From NCBI RefSeq assembly GCF_003051105.1, contig NZ_QAOO01000014.1, forward strand, positions 1-64,000: a stretch of 64,000 nt of DNA, given 5' to 3'. The notes beneath the pieces are model-generated. The model had not been told where the DNA came from, searched no databases, and saw only the letters and a list, made by a program, of their open reading frames with translations. The DNA comes from Nitrosomonas nitrosa. Lineage in GTDB: Bacteria; Pseudomonadota; Gammaproteobacteria; Burkholderiales; Nitrosomonadaceae. This document shows, piece after piece, positions 1-9,383 of the stretch (within the stretch, counting starts at the first letter, position 1; every line of letters begins with the position of its first letter). The position numbers and the translations under genes are program-made.

Positions 1-2
1 AT

Positions 3-32
3 GAGCACTTTTTACACTGAAAGTGCTCTTTT
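3..32 (+). terminator. Probable rho-independent terminator of an upstream gene
   Basis: A 9-bp perfect stem (GAGCACTTT at 3-11 pairing with AAAGTGCTC at 20-28) with an 8-nt loop is followed directly by TTTT. This is a compact intrinsic-terminator shape and would end a plus-strand gene lying before the window. It separates whatever lies upstream from the truncated acyltransferase that follows. Confidence 0.6.
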
Positions 33-70
33 GTCCAGATCTTTAAATAACTTTCTGAATTTGATTATGA

Positions 71-457
71 TTGATTAGTGAACAAATTTACCCTGAACCT
101 AACATAAGTGGGCGTAGACGTTTTCCTCACCCAATGCTAGGACTGGCAGTCGGTATCATCCAAATGTGTGCAAAACATAATATCTATTACTGGTTCTCAG
201 CAATGGATCCTGCCCTGAATAGACTGCTGGGCTTTTATGGTATGCAACTTAATCCCATTGGTCCTTTAGCTGAGTTCCACGGCGCCCGTCGACCTTATCA
301 TGTTTGTATACTCGATGTGCTTGAACGAATGTATCAGAATCATCGTGATATTTGGGAGTTGGTAACTGAGAATGGTCAAATCTGGCCTGCAGATCTTAAG
401 TCTATTCCCTTGTGTCAGCCCCGAGCGCATACTGATTCAAGCGTTGTGACCTGCTAG
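71..457 (+). pseudogene. PEP-CTERM/exosortase-associated acyltransferase, N-terminally truncated
   Basis: The 128 residues resemble the C-terminal half of the GNAT-type N-acyl amino acid synthase family that accompanies exosortase/PEP-CTERM systems: a 'GRRRF' segment, then 'YYWFSAMDPALNRLL', 'LNPIGPLAEFHGARRP' and a 'HRDIWELVTENGQIW' tail. Family members as I know them are roughly twice as long, with the first part of the acyltransferase fold before this point. All frames are closed just upstream (stops at 44, 56, 62 and 68 in this frame) and a terminator hairpin sits at 3-32, so the N-terminal half appears to be lost. The only possible start is TTG at 71. It may be a remnant or a translated fragment; family assignment is by recalled motifs. 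Confidence 0.6.
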
Positions 458-468
458 AACTACTCGGC

Positions 469-924
469 ATGGTTGCGCGTTTCGTTGATCATTGGTGGTG
501 CTGCATTCTTTTGCTGCTTATCCTCATTGGTTTATCGCATGATATCAATTCTGCAGAAACGAGTCAGTCGGTTGAAACGATCATACATCCTGCAGTTAAT
601 ATTCATCATATTTCGAGAAACTCACTGCGTGGCATTTTTGGTATGCGGCAAAGAGCATGGCCGAATGGCTTGCCTATCAGGGTGTTTGTACTTCCGGACG
701 ATGCGCAGCTACACAATCAATTCGCGAAAGAAAAACTCAATATTTTTCCATATCAATTACGTTCTGCATGGGATAGGCTTATCTTTTCAGGGACTGGCCA
801 GGCCCCATTTCTAGTAAATTCTGAAGAAGAAATGCGCGCGCGCGTAGCCAGCACACCGGGCGCTATCGGTTATTTGAAGAGAGTGAATATAGATGACAGT
901 GTCCAAATTCTTCATATTGAATAA
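469..924 (+). CDS. PstS-like periplasmic phosphate-binding domain protein
   Basis: This 151-residue protein has a hydrophobic N-terminus (about residues 9-24, a signal peptide or anchor) followed by one small PBP-like domain. The segments 'RNSLRGIFGMRQRAWPNG', 'IRVFVLPDD', 'FPYQLRSAWDRLIFSGTG' and a terminal 'TPGAIGYL' match the short stand-alone relatives of phosphate ABC transporter substrate-binding proteins. It starts 11 bases after the acyltransferase fragment and overlaps the porin start by 32 bases, suggesting translational coupling. Such PstS-like/porin/sensor groups recur in proteobacteria; the ligand is unknown. It could be phosphate or another anion, and no ABC permease is nearby. 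Confidence 0.7.
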   Translation: MVARFVDHWWCCILLLLILIGLSHDINSAETSQSVETIIHPAVNIHHISRNSLRGIFGMRQRAWPNGLPIRVFVLPDDAQLHNQFAKEKLNIFPYQLRSAWDRLIFSGTGQAPFLVNSEEEMRARVASTPGAIGYLKRVNIDDSVQILHIE

Positions 925-2197
925 GCTTCTTACTCATAATGTGAGGTTGTTTTTATTATGGGGGGGAGCGGTCTGGATCGTCATGCATGCTTCCTTGGTA
1001 AATGCTTCAGAGGGTAAGAATCTAAATATACTTCAAATTCATGGTTTTTTGAGTCAAGGTTATGTCAATACGTTGGGGTCAAATAATGATGTATTCGGTG
1101 ATAGCAGTAGAGGGAGAGGAAGTTTCGACTTTAGAGAAATTGGTGTGAATGCCTCTTATCGACCACTGACGAATCTTCAGTTTTCAGGGCAATTACTATC
1201 ACGCCAGGCGGGTGAAGATAGCAAAGGGGGAATTCGCGTCGATTATGGTTTCGTGGATTATACTGCTTTTACAACAGAAACGAGGGAATTAGGTATTCGT
1301 TTGGGGCGAACCAAGAATCCACTTGGCTTGTACAATGATACACGCGATGTGCCGTTCACACGTCCAAGTATTTTGTTGCCCCAATCGATTTATTTTGACC
1401 GGACGCGTAATTTGGGATTGGCTTCAGACGGAGCTCAATTTTATGGTGAGTCGCGTGAAGAATGGGGCGATATTACTGTCCAGTTTGGGGTTGTGTTTCC
1501 ACAAGTCGGTGATCGGGCTACTGAATGGGCGATTCTCAATCGTGATCGACTGGGTCATTTAACAACCCGGCTGTCCTATATTGGACGCATGATTTATGAA
1601 CGTGATGGGGGGCGTATAAGGCTTGGAATAAGCGGAGCGCAAGTCAACGTTGGCTATGATTCAGCGGCGAGCTTGAATGATCCTTTAAATGAAGCGGGTT
1701 CATTTCAGTTTACGCCTATAATTTTTTCTGCTCAATATAACACTGAACGTTGGAGCTTTACGTCGGAGTATGCATTGCGTCACATTATGCGTAAAGACTT
1801 TGGTTCGGCTTTAGGTAAAGTTGATACTACAGGTGAGAGCTTTTATTTTCAGGGGATTTATCGGTTCAGCCCTTCTTGGGAAGCTGTTTTGCGTTATGAC
1901 GTATATTTTGCTGATAGGAGTGACCGTGACGGGAGTGATTTCTTTGCCCATATTCAGCAAGCAGCACCTCAGCTTGCTAAGCACTATCCTGCATACAGCC
2001 GTTATGCCAAGGATTTGACGGTGGGTTTGCGCTGGAATGTGACGCCTTCGATTATGTTACGTGCAGAATACCACCATGTGAATGGGACGGGGTGGCTTTC
2101 TCAGTTAGATAATCGACATCCTGTGAGACCTGATTTCCCTGCATTCACTGATCGCCACTGGAATCTTTTCGCTTTTCAAGCTTCTTATCGTTTCTAA
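893..2197 (+). CDS. Outer-membrane porin-like beta-barrel protein
   Basis: A 434-residue protein with an N-terminal signal sequence (hydrophobic about residues 18-37, ending near 'NASEG'), then alternating beta-strand-like sequence with many aromatic and glycine residues, and a C-terminal 'FQASYRF' ending in phenylalanine, as expected for BamA-dependent barrels. 'RLGRTKNPLGLYNDTRDVPFTRPS' resembles the loop region of phosphate-selective or general porins. The ATG at 893 overlaps the preceding gene by 32 bases; no clearly better downstream start is visible. Context (PstS-like protein before, c-di-GMP receptor after) suggests nutrient uptake tied to signalling, but the substrate cannot be told from the sequence. 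Confidence 0.75.
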   Translation: MTVSKFFILNKLLTHNVRLFLLWGGAVWIVMHASLVNASEGKNLNILQIHGFLSQGYVNTLGSNNDVFGDSSRGRGSFDFREIGVNASYRPLTNLQFSGQLLSRQAGEDSKGGIRVDYGFVDYTAFTTETRELGIRLGRTKNPLGLYNDTRDVPFTRPSILLPQSIYFDRTRNLGLASDGAQFYGESREEWGDITVQFGVVFPQVGDRATEWAILNRDRLGHLTTRLSYIGRMIYERDGGRIRLGISGAQVNVGYDSAASLNDPLNEAGSFQFTPIIFSAQYNTERWSFTSEYALRHIMRKDFGSALGKVDTTGESFYFQGIYRFSPSWEAVLRYDVYFADRSDRDGSDFFAHIQQAAPQLAKHYPAYSRYAKDLTVGLRWNVTPSIMLRAEYHHVNGTGWLSQLDNRHPVRPDFPAFTDRHWNLFAFQASYRF

Positions 2198-2208
2198 GTG
2201 AACGTCTC

Positions 2209-5124
2209 ATGAAACAGGGTACTTCGGAAAAAATCACTCAACTAAATAAGTTGACTCATCGCGAATCATCTAAATTTGCTAGCCTAAAATGGAAAATTTC
2301 ACTACTCAGCAGTGTCATTTTGCTAGTAGTCGTGACGATATTCAGTGTCATCAATTACAAAAGCCTCATAGATAGCATTGATCAACAAGGTGAATTGCAG
2401 TATCTACGGTACGGTAGGGAAGTCGAGAAGCTGATCGAGCAGATCAAGCAAGATTCCCACCAATTAATCAGAATGATTCCTTTTCTGAAAGGAATGGACG
2501 TGGCTCTAATTGCGCAAGATGATAAGCAAATTACAGAGGCATTCGAACATCATTGGCCATTACTCCAGCTGCAGGATGGGATCGAAGCGGTAAGATTTTA
2601 TGATCAATTTAATCAGCTCTTAGTAGGATGGGACAGTTTTGAAGCCGACAGTTATCGTGAAACTTTAATTTTGGAGCATGTACGGCAAGTCAACTTGCAA
2701 GAGCAACCAGCCAATCCCTTGATATGTGTAGAGAGTTGTATACAGTACACGATAGAGCCCTTACTCATAGAAGGTATTCGTGCCGGGACGATCGTTATTG
2801 GTGCTTCACTTACGGATGTCTTTTTAGGGTTTAAGCGGACATTCGGTTCCGATATTGGATTACTTCTGAAAGAAAATACTTATTCGGCAAAAGACCACGA
2901 TGTTTGGTTTCCTGATTGGGAGATGCGTTTGGCGGCATTGACCAATAGAGAAAGAAATCTCAAGATTCTTAATCATGCCATTAAAACGCACCCGGATCCT
3001 CTCAGTCTCAAACAAGGCATTCAAACCGAGAGGAATAAACGCTATTACAGGGTTAAGCTGTTGCCTTTACAAGGTGTAAGTGCGGCAGATCAGGCGCATC
3101 TCGTCGTTATAACTGATATTACTGCGACTATTGAGGCTATTCATAACTCCACTTGGCGTATCGTTATCATTGGGTTAATCGGATTAATTTTTTCGGAAAT
3201 TCTGTTATTTGCCATTCTTTCCGGACCCCTCTCGCGGCTTAAGCACATTGTTTTTACTTTGCCGTTATTAGCAGGCGGAAGCTTTAGCATTTTTCGTGCA
3301 ACGCTTTCTTCGATTGAACGAAAACAATGGCTAAAGGATGAAATCAACCTCCTTTATGAAGCAGCTGTCACTTTATCGCATAAACTCGAGAATTTGGAAG
3401 ACAAAGTCGTTTACCGTACCAAACAACTTGTGCAGCAACGAGACGAGTTAAGTAAAGAGAAAGATTTTATTGCACATTTGTTGGATACCGCCCAGGTTAT
3501 CGTATTGACGCAAAACGTGTATGGCAAAATCATCATGTTGAATGCCTATGGTGAAATGCTGATGCGTTATACGGAAGAGGAAATAAGTGGAAAGCCTTTT
3601 CTTGAGATATTATCTCCCGATAGTGAGCAATACAACCTTAGTCAATATTTGGAAGAAATGCGTTTGGGGCGACGCGAACAATTGAAGCATGAGACGATTA
3701 CTTTATGTAACGATGGTTCAAAGCGGCATATCGTTTGGCTGCATTCTCGATTGGCGTGGCAATCAGCAGAAGAACCCTCGGTGCTTTCGGTGGGATTGGA
3801 TATCACAGAGTATAAGCGCGTAGAGGGTCATTTGGCATGGTTGGCTGATCACGATCCTCTAACAAATCTGTATAACCGGCGTCGTTTTAGTGAAGAGCTT
3901 GAACAGATCATGAGTTGGTCGGAGCGTTATCAACACCATGGTGCATTACTGTTTTTCGATCTTGATCGCTTCAAATATATCAATGATACCAGCGGCCACC
4001 AAGCGGGCGATACGCTGCTCAAGATGATAGCGGATATGTTAACCCAGACTATTCGTTCAGCGGATGTGACAGGGCGTTTGGGAGGAGATGAGTTTGCCGT
4101 TATACTGCCGGAAATTACTGCGAGTGGTGCAATTGAAGTCGCAAAAAAAATTATTGCTCGACTGAATGAAACGCAACTCACTGTAAATGGCAGAACTTAT
4201 AAAATTGCTGCCAGTATCGGCATTGCACTTTTTCCGGAGCATGGTAAAAATGTGCATGATTTATTGGCTGCAGCTGACCTTGCAATGTATCAAGCCAAGG
4301 AAATTGGACGAGGAACTTGGCATCTGTTTTCCAATGATGATCAAACGAGAGAGCGAATGTACACGCTTGTGCATTGGAAGGAGAAGATAGAGTATGCTAA
4401 CTTATACGATAAATATCTACTTTATTTTCAACCGATTATGTCGTTACGGGATAGATCGGTTACGCACTACGAAGTTCTCCTGCGTATGTCCGATAAAGAT
4501 GGTACGATTCATTCACCAGCGGCGTTCATTGCTGCGGCCGAGCATACCGGTTTGATTCATGAAATCGATCACATGGTATTACGTAAAGCGATTGAGCAAT
4601 CGGCAAAAATCAATAAATCGGGTAATCGGATTCGATTATCGATCAATTTGTCCGCCCATGCATTCAATGATCCGGAGTTGTTGCCCGTAATTAGGCATGA
4701 GCTCACCTATTACAATGTTGATCCTACCCTCTTCATGTTTGAAATAACCGAAACAGCGGCACTGGATAATTTGCCGGGAACCAGAAATTTATTGCGTGAA
4801 ATTAAGGAATTGGGGTGTGGTTTTGTATTAGATGATTTCGGTGTGGGTTTTTCTTCATTCTATTATTTGCGAGAATTGCCTGTCGATGCAGTAAAAATTG
4901 ATGGTTCGTTTGTACGAAACTTAGCAAGTAACCCGGCTGACCAGATTTTAGTAAAAGCTTTATGCAGCGTAGCAAGAGGATTTGGGAAGAAAATTACGGC
5001 TGAATTTGTTGAAAACGAGGAAGTGCTCGCGTTACTGGAAAAAATGGAGGTCGATTTTGCGCAGGGTTATCACGTAGGCAAGCCATGTTCAGCAAATGAA
5101 GCATTTCGATCCTTGTTACCGTGA
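2209..5124 (+). CDS. Membrane GGDEF/EAL protein with periplasmic sensor and PAS domain
   Basis: The 971-residue protein has a transmembrane segment near residues 30-50, a large periplasmic sensing region to about 310, a second membrane segment (about 312-340), a short linker with coiled coil ('LEDKVVYRTKQLVQQRDEL'), a PAS domain, then GGDEF and EAL domains. The cyclase signature is intact ('GRLGGDEFAVILPE') with an upstream 'FFDLDRFKYIND' metal site. The phosphodiesterase has 'EVL' in place of EAL, plus 'EITET', 'LDDFGVGFSSF' and 'KIDGSF', but the usual 'AEGVE' reads 'AEFVE'. Both c-di-GMP activities remain possible. It starts 11 bases after the porin, so the three genes are probably one operon in which this protein reports a periplasmic signal. 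Confidence 0.85.
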   Translation: MKQGTSEKITQLNKLTHRESSKFASLKWKISLLSSVILLVVVTIFSVINYKSLIDSIDQQGELQYLRYGREVEKLIEQIKQDSHQLIRMIPFLKGMDVALIAQDDKQITEAFEHHWPLLQLQDGIEAVRFYDQFNQLLVGWDSFEADSYRETLILEHVRQVNLQEQPANPLICVESCIQYTIEPLLIEGIRAGTIVIGASLTDVFLGFKRTFGSDIGLLLKENTYSAKDHDVWFPDWEMRLAALTNRERNLKILNHAIKTHPDPLSLKQGIQTERNKRYYRVKLLPLQGVSAADQAHLVVITDITATIEAIHNSTWRIVIIGLIGLIFSEILLFAILSGPLSRLKHIVFTLPLLAGGSFSIFRATLSSIERKQWLKDEINLLYEAAVTLSHKLENLEDKVVYRTKQLVQQRDELSKEKDFIAHLLDTAQVIVLTQNVYGKIIMLNAYGEMLMRYTEEEISGKPFLEILSPDSEQYNLSQYLEEMRLGRREQLKHETITLCNDGSKRHIVWLHSRLAWQSAEEPSVLSVGLDITEYKRVEGHLAWLADHDPLTNLYNRRRFSEELEQIMSWSERYQHHGALLFFDLDRFKYINDTSGHQAGDTLLKMIADMLTQTIRSADVTGRLGGDEFAVILPEITASGAIEVAKKIIARLNETQLTVNGRTYKIAASIGIALFPEHGKNVHDLLAAADLAMYQAKEIGRGTWHLFSNDDQTRERMYTLVHWKEKIEYANLYDKYLLYFQPIMSLRDRSVTHYEVLLRMSDKDGTIHSPAAFIAAAEHTGLIHEIDHMVLRKAIEQSAKINKSGNRIRLSINLSAHAFNDPELLPVIRHELTYYNVDPTLFMFEITETAALDNLPGTRNLLREIKELGCGFVLDDFGVGFSSFYYLRELPVDAVKIDGSFVRNLASNPADQILVKALCSVARGFGKKITAEFVENEEVLALLEKMEVDFAQGYHVGKPCSANEAFRSLLP

Positions 5125-5139
5125 TAGTTGTATCGACCA

Positions 5140-6411
5140 CTAAGCCAAATTTTCTTTTGAACGCTCAAGAGCAGCGGCGAAAAAACCATCGGTATGGTGA
5201 AGATTGGGAAATAATTGTAGATATTCTCCTGTATCAAGTGGAATATTTTGCTGAGACAGAATGTGGGCACAATTTAAGCGGGTAAAGCATGATGCATTTT
5301 CCGAGAGAAAGTGTTCGATGATCTCCTGATTCTCTTCAGGTAATAGGCTGCAGGTGGCATAGACCAGCCTGCCACCGGGCTTGAGTAGTTTTGCCGCAGA
5401 AGTGAGGATGACCGTTTGTTTAGTTTTTAATTCGTCGATACTTTGTGGATTTTGCCGCCATTTCAGGTCCGGATTGCGGCGCAGTGTGCCTAATCCGCTG
5501 CAAGGCGCATCAACCAGTACGCGATCTATTTTTCCCTGTAATCGTTTGATTCGGGCATCATTCTCATTGTTGATACGTTGAGGGTGTAAATTGGATAGCC
5601 CTGAGCGTTTGAGGCGGGGTTTCAAATTATTGAGCCGTTTCTCAGAAATATCGAATGCATAAATACGGCCTTGGGAATGCATGAGCGCCCCGAGCATCAG
5701 AGCTTTGCCTCCCGCACCCGCACAAAAATCAACAACCATTTCACCTCGACGAGGCGCAAGCAAATACCCAAGAATCTGACTGCTTTCATCTTGTACTTCA
5801 ATTTTTCCGGAGAGAAATAAAGGGTTTTTGTTAATAGCCGGCTTGCCAGTTAACCGAATTCCGATAGGCGAGTAGGGTGTAGCATTCGCTTCAATACCTT
5901 GCTGGTTCAAGGTTGCGAGTACCTCATCTTGTTTAGCAAGTAATGTGTTAACACGCAAATCCAACGGGGCAGGGCATTGCAACGCCTGGCCAAGTTCCAG
6001 GATCTCATTATCTGACATGAATTTCTGGAGTTTTTCTACTAGCCATTCAGGAAACTCGGCCTGAATTGTGAGCGATTGTGATGTAGATGATATCGCCTTA
6101 ATACGTGCAAGCCATTTAGCTTCACTGTCGTTGATGAATGTGGCTAGTTCTCGCAGATTCATGCCCTCGAATTTCGCTAAATAAGCCAAGAGGAGTGAGT
6201 GGGGAGTGATTTTTTCAGTTAAACATTCCAGAAAAATTCTGTGTCGCAGGATACCGAACACAATTTCTGCGATGATGGCGCGATCATTTTGACCAATCAT
6301 GGGATGTTCGCGAAAAAATTGCCGAAGTAGCGCATCTGCAGGCGCTTTCAGGGGTAGGACAGTGCGTATGGCCGCGATGGTCATATCAAATTGAGCGGGG
6401 GATGGGCGCAT
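5140..6411 (-). CDS. RsmB/NOP-family SAM-dependent RNA m5C methyltransferase
   Basis: The 423-residue protein has an N-terminal NusB-like helical domain ('LRQFFREHPMIGQNDRAIIAE') and a C-terminal Rossmann methyltransferase. The SAM loop is 'VDFCAGAGGKALMLG'. Motif IV 'DAPCSGLGTLRRNPDLKW' and motif VI 'YATCSLLPEENQ' hold the two cysteines used by m5C RNA methyltransferases for base release and catalysis. It follows purN on the same strand after a 122-bp gap and ends 15 bp from the convergent GGDEF/EAL gene. Many betaproteobacteria keep a second RsmB-like gene beside purN, separate from the rsmB linked to fmt, so no symbol is given; the target base is not evident. Confidence 0.85.
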   Translation of the reverse strand: MRPSPAQFDMTIAAIRTVLPLKAPADALLRQFFREHPMIGQNDRAIIAEIVFGILRHRIFLECLTEKITPHSLLLAYLAKFEGMNLRELATFINDSEAKWLARIKAISSTSQSLTIQAEFPEWLVEKLQKFMSDNEILELGQALQCPAPLDLRVNTLLAKQDEVLATLNQQGIEANATPYSPIGIRLTGKPAINKNPLFLSGKIEVQDESSQILGYLLAPRRGEMVVDFCAGAGGKALMLGALMHSQGRIYAFDISEKRLNNLKPRLKRSGLSNLHPQRINNENDARIKRLQGKIDRVLVDAPCSGLGTLRRNPDLKWRQNPQSIDELKTKQTVILTSAAKLLKPGGRLVYATCSLLPEENQEIIEHFLSENASCFTRLNCAHILSQQNIPLDTGEYLQLFPNLHHTDGFFAAALERSKENLA

Positions 6412-6533
6412 ATTATTTCCAGAGATTAAGAGAGCGTATTTTAAGTTAATGGTGTTGGTGGGCGTTATTTTTAGTACGGTAATAAGTCAGCATAGCGAAG
6501 CGCTTAACAGAGCTTTCAGCACATTTCTAGTCG

Positions 6534-7181
6534 TTATTGATCTAGATTAGGAGAAAGCAAAACGTACTGTTTTGTCTTTATATGAGTTGCTGATTGAACG
6601 AGAACACGACCATGAGCAACGGTGATACGGCCTTCCAGAAACCAGCGCACGGCTTGTGGATAAATCAAGTGCTCTTGTTGAAGAACGCGCGCACCCAGCG
6701 TTTCGGGGGTATCCCCAGTCAGAACCGGGACGGCAGCCTGAATGATGATGGGGCCATGATCTAATTGGGGGGTGACGAAGTGAACTGTGCAGCCATGGAT
6801 TCTGACACCTTCTTGTAGCGCACGTGCATGGGTGTTTAGGCCTGAAAAAGCTGGTAGGAGTGAGGGGTGGATATTGATCAATCGTTTTTGGTATCGATTG
6901 ACAAAATTATCTCCTAGGATTCGCATGAAACCAGCGAGCGCGACCAAACTAGGCTGGCAAGCTTCTATGATTTCAGTCAATGCGGCATCGAACGTTGTGC
7001 GATCCGAATAAAGGCGATGATCAATGACATGTGTTGTTATGTTGCGTGATCTTGCAATTTCTAACCCAGCGGCTGCCGGATTGTTACTGATCACTGTGAT
7101 CCTTTTGACTGGAAGTTTCGCATCGAGCAACGCTCGCATATTACTACCTTGACCTGAAATAAGAATAACCAACGATTCCAT
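6534..7181 (-). CDS. purN: Phosphoribosylglycinamide formyltransferase
   Basis: PurN transfers a formyl group from 10-formyl-THF to GAR, the third step of purine synthesis. The 215-residue protein opens with 'ILISGQGSNMRALLDA', carries 'ALAGFMRILG', the catalytic 'INIHPSLLPAFSG' (Asn and His) and 'QLDHGPIIIQ' with the active-site aspartate, at the expected spacing. It sits 13 bp downstream of purM, which catalyses a nearby step of the same pathway, so the two are co-transcribed. The C-terminus has a short extension after 'VAHGRVLV'. Confidence 0.95.
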   Translation of the reverse strand: MESLVILISGQGSNMRALLDAKLPVKRITVISNNPAAAGLEIARSRNITTHVIDHRLYSDRTTFDAALTEIIEACQPSLVALAGFMRILGDNFVNRYQKRLINIHPSLLPAFSGLNTHARALQEGVRIHGCTVHFVTPQLDHGPIIIQAAVPVLTGDTPETLGARVLQQEHLIYPQAVRWFLEGRITVAHGRVLVQSATHIKTKQYVLLSPNLDQ

Positions 7182-7194
7182 CAGGACAAGACGG

Positions 7195-8253
7195 TTAAGC
7201 GATCAGGATAGAAGGCGCGTTAGAAGCTGTGGATTGAATGTGACCAATTGGCCAGACTGTTTCTCCAAGTGCGCGCAAGAGGGTTATCGCCTCATCGGCG
7301 TGTTCGGGGGCAACTACGAGTACCATTCCTACACCACAGTTAAAAACCCGGAGCATCTCTTCATCGGTGACATTACCGTGCTGCTGCAACCAACGGAATA
7401 AAGGTGGGGTTTCCCACGCATCTTTTTGGATATAAGCCATCGTTGTTGCAGGAAGAATCCGTGGGATGTTTTCCAGCAATCCCCCACCCGTAATATGAGC
7501 CATGCCTTTCACAGGCAATTGCTTTATTAACTCCAGCAAAGGCTTTACATAAATACGTGTCGGAGCCATGATGGCTTCGATCAGACTGCTACCGCCAAGC
7601 GGAGTGTTTAATTCGTTAGGGTATTTTTCGATAATTTTACGGATTAAAGAATAACCATTGGAGTGTGCGCCATTGGAAGCGATGCCAAGAACGATGTCAT
7701 TTTCCGAAATGGTAGAGCCATTAATGATACTGTCTTTTTCAACGATCCCTACTGCGAAGCCAGCCAAGTCGTATTCACCATCTGGGTACATACTGGGCAT
7801 TTCTGCAGTTTCTCCACCAATCAAGGCACATCCTGCCAACTCGCACCCTGCTGCGATACCCTGCACAACACGGGTGGCGATATCCACTTCCAGTTTTCCA
7901 CAGGCGAAGTAATCGAGGAAGAACAGCGGTTCCGCACCTTGAACAAGAATATCATTGACACTCATGGCAACCAGATCGATACCGATATGATCATGCCGAT
8001 CGAACTGGAATGCTAGCTTTAATTTTGTGCCCACGCCATCGGTTCCTGATACCAGCACGGGCTGACGATAACCCCCGGGAATTTCGAAAAGCGCACCGAA
8101 CCCTCCGATTCCAGCAAGTATTTCCGGACGCCAAGTCCGTTGAGCAAATGGTTTTATTTTCTCAATCAGTAGATTACCTGCATCAATATTGACACCGGCA
8201 TCGTGGTAGGAAAGTTGTTCAGCGTTAGAAGGATGCGATTTAGGCGAAGTCAA
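7195..8253 (-). CDS. purM: Phosphoribosylformylglycinamidine cyclo-ligase (AIR synthetase)
   Basis: PurM closes FGAM to AIR with ATP. The 352 residues match the usual length: '[14 protein letters not shown]' at the N-terminus, '[10 protein letters not shown]', the '[15 protein letters not shown]' motif, '[23 protein letters not shown]', '[24 protein letters not shown]' and '[13 protein letters not shown]'. The frame opens with TTG at 8253; no in-frame ATG lies before the conserved N-terminal motif, so TTG is accepted although its ribosome site is weak. The start is 59 bp from the divergent permease gene, so the gap must hold both promoters. Confidence 0.95.
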   Translation of the reverse strand: MTSPKSHPSNAEQLSYHDAGVNIDAGNLLIEKIKPFAQRTWRPEILAGIGGFGALFEIPGGYRQPVLVSGTDGVGTKLKLAFQFDRHDHIGIDLVAMSVNDILVQGAEPLFFLDYFACGKLEVDIATRVVQGIAAGCELAGCALIGGETAEMPSMYPDGEYDLAGFAVGIVEKDSIINGSTISENDIVLGIASNGAHSNGYSLIRKIIEKYPNELNTPLGGSSLIEAIMAPTRIYVKPLLELIKQLPVKGMAHITGGGLLENIPRILPATTMAYIQKDAWETPPLFRWLQQHGNVTDEEMLRVFNCGVGMVLVVAPEHADEAITLLRALGETVWPIGHIQSTASNAPSILIA

Positions 8254-8312
8254 GTTGAGTTCTCGCTAAGTTACAGTTAGAGTGCCACTTTTATTGTGTA
8301 ATTTTACCGCAA

Positions 8313-9383
8313 ATGGCTTCTAAATACTCTCACTCTCGCGATCGGCAATATCTTTGGTGGTTTGTCTTAATCGGTTTATTCGGTGTGTTGATTTATTTAT
8401 TGAGCCCAATATTGACACCTTTTATGCTGGCAGCAGTGATCGCATATATTTGTAACCCGCTTGTTTCATGGTTATCCGCTAAAAAAATATCCAGGACACT
8501 GGGGGCAATAGTCGTCATGCTTTTGTTAGTCGGCGCTTTTGCTACTTTGATTCTAATCATGATGCCCTTGTTCGAGAGAGAGTTTACACGTTTTGTTACC
8601 AGGATGCCCGACTACCTAGAAATTGCCCGTGATCATTGGATCCCTTGGTTAAATGCGAGGTTGGGGATCGATTTGCAGCTGGATGTGACAATGTTAAGGC
8701 AAGCATTGACAGAGCATTGGAGAAGTGCCGGCGGTATAGCTGCCAAGATGTTACCTTCGCTAACGAGTGGGGGTATTGCGATATTGGATTTTTTAATGAA
8801 TTTACTGCTGGTGCCAGTTGTTCTTTTTTATTTGTTACGTGATTGGAACACCTTGATTCTACATCTCTATCAATGGATCCCTCCTTTTTGGCATGCTCAG
8901 GTTTATCCTTTGATGAAAGAAACCGATCGCGTGCTGGCCGAATTTTTGCGAGGACAAGTCGCAGTCATTATTTTGATGAGTATTTTTTTTGTGACCGGAT
9001 TGTGGCTCGTAGATTTGGAATTTGCGCTACCGATTGGACTATTGGCAGGTATCTTGGTGTTTGTGCCTTATTTAGGCGCAATTGTTGGTTTGGCGCTTGC
9101 AACGTTTGCAGCCGTGATGCAATTCCAGGAATGGACGGATGTAATTGCCGTCTGGGCAGTATTTGGTGCCGGACAATTACTTGAAAGCATGCTGATAACG
9201 CCCTGGTTGGTGGGAGACCGCATAGGGTTGCATCCGGTTATGGTCATTTTTGCATTGCTCGCTTTTGGTCAATTGTTTGGGTTTATCGGTGTTTTGATTG
9301 CACTTCCAGTAAGTGCCATCCTGCTGGTGTGGCTCAGGCATTTACATAGGCAATATCTGGGTAAGATGCAGTCAAGCGACTGA
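8313..9383 (+). CDS. AI-2E/PerM family transporter
   Basis: A 356-residue polytopic membrane protein: two hydrophobic helices at the start ('LWWFVLIGLFGVLIYLL', 'MLAAVIAYICNPLV'), a long amphipathic cytoplasmic stretch (about 95-150), then further hydrophobic segments including 'FVPYLGAIVGLALATFAA' and the C-terminal 'HPVMVIFALLAFGQLFGFIGVLIALPVSA' block typical of the PerM/YdgG (AI-2E transporter) superfamily. Substrates of most members are unknown; some export autoinducer-2 or exchange Na+/H+. It is divergent from purM. I recall hda directly after it in relatives; here 9.2 kb intervene. Confidence 0.85.
   Translation: MASKYSHSRDRQYLWWFVLIGLFGVLIYLLSPILTPFMLAAVIAYICNPLVSWLSAKKISRTLGAIVVMLLLVGAFATLILIMMPLFEREFTRFVTRMPDYLEIARDHWIPWLNARLGIDLQLDVTMLRQALTEHWRSAGGIAAKMLPSLTSGGIAILDFLMNLLLVPVVLFYLLRDWNTLILHLYQWIPPFWHAQVYPLMKETDRVLAEFLRGQVAVIILMSIFFVTGLWLVDLEFALPIGLLAGILVFVPYLGAIVGLALATFAAVMQFQEWTDVIAVWAVFGAGQLLESMLITPWLVGDRIGLHPVMVIFALLAFGQLFGFIGVLIALPVSAILLVWLRHLHRQYLGKMQSSD

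Noticed and set aside
473-814. 113-codon frame overlapping the PstS-like gene
   Set aside because: Alternate-frame shadow; the 469-924 frame carries the recognisable PBP-like sequence and signal peptide.
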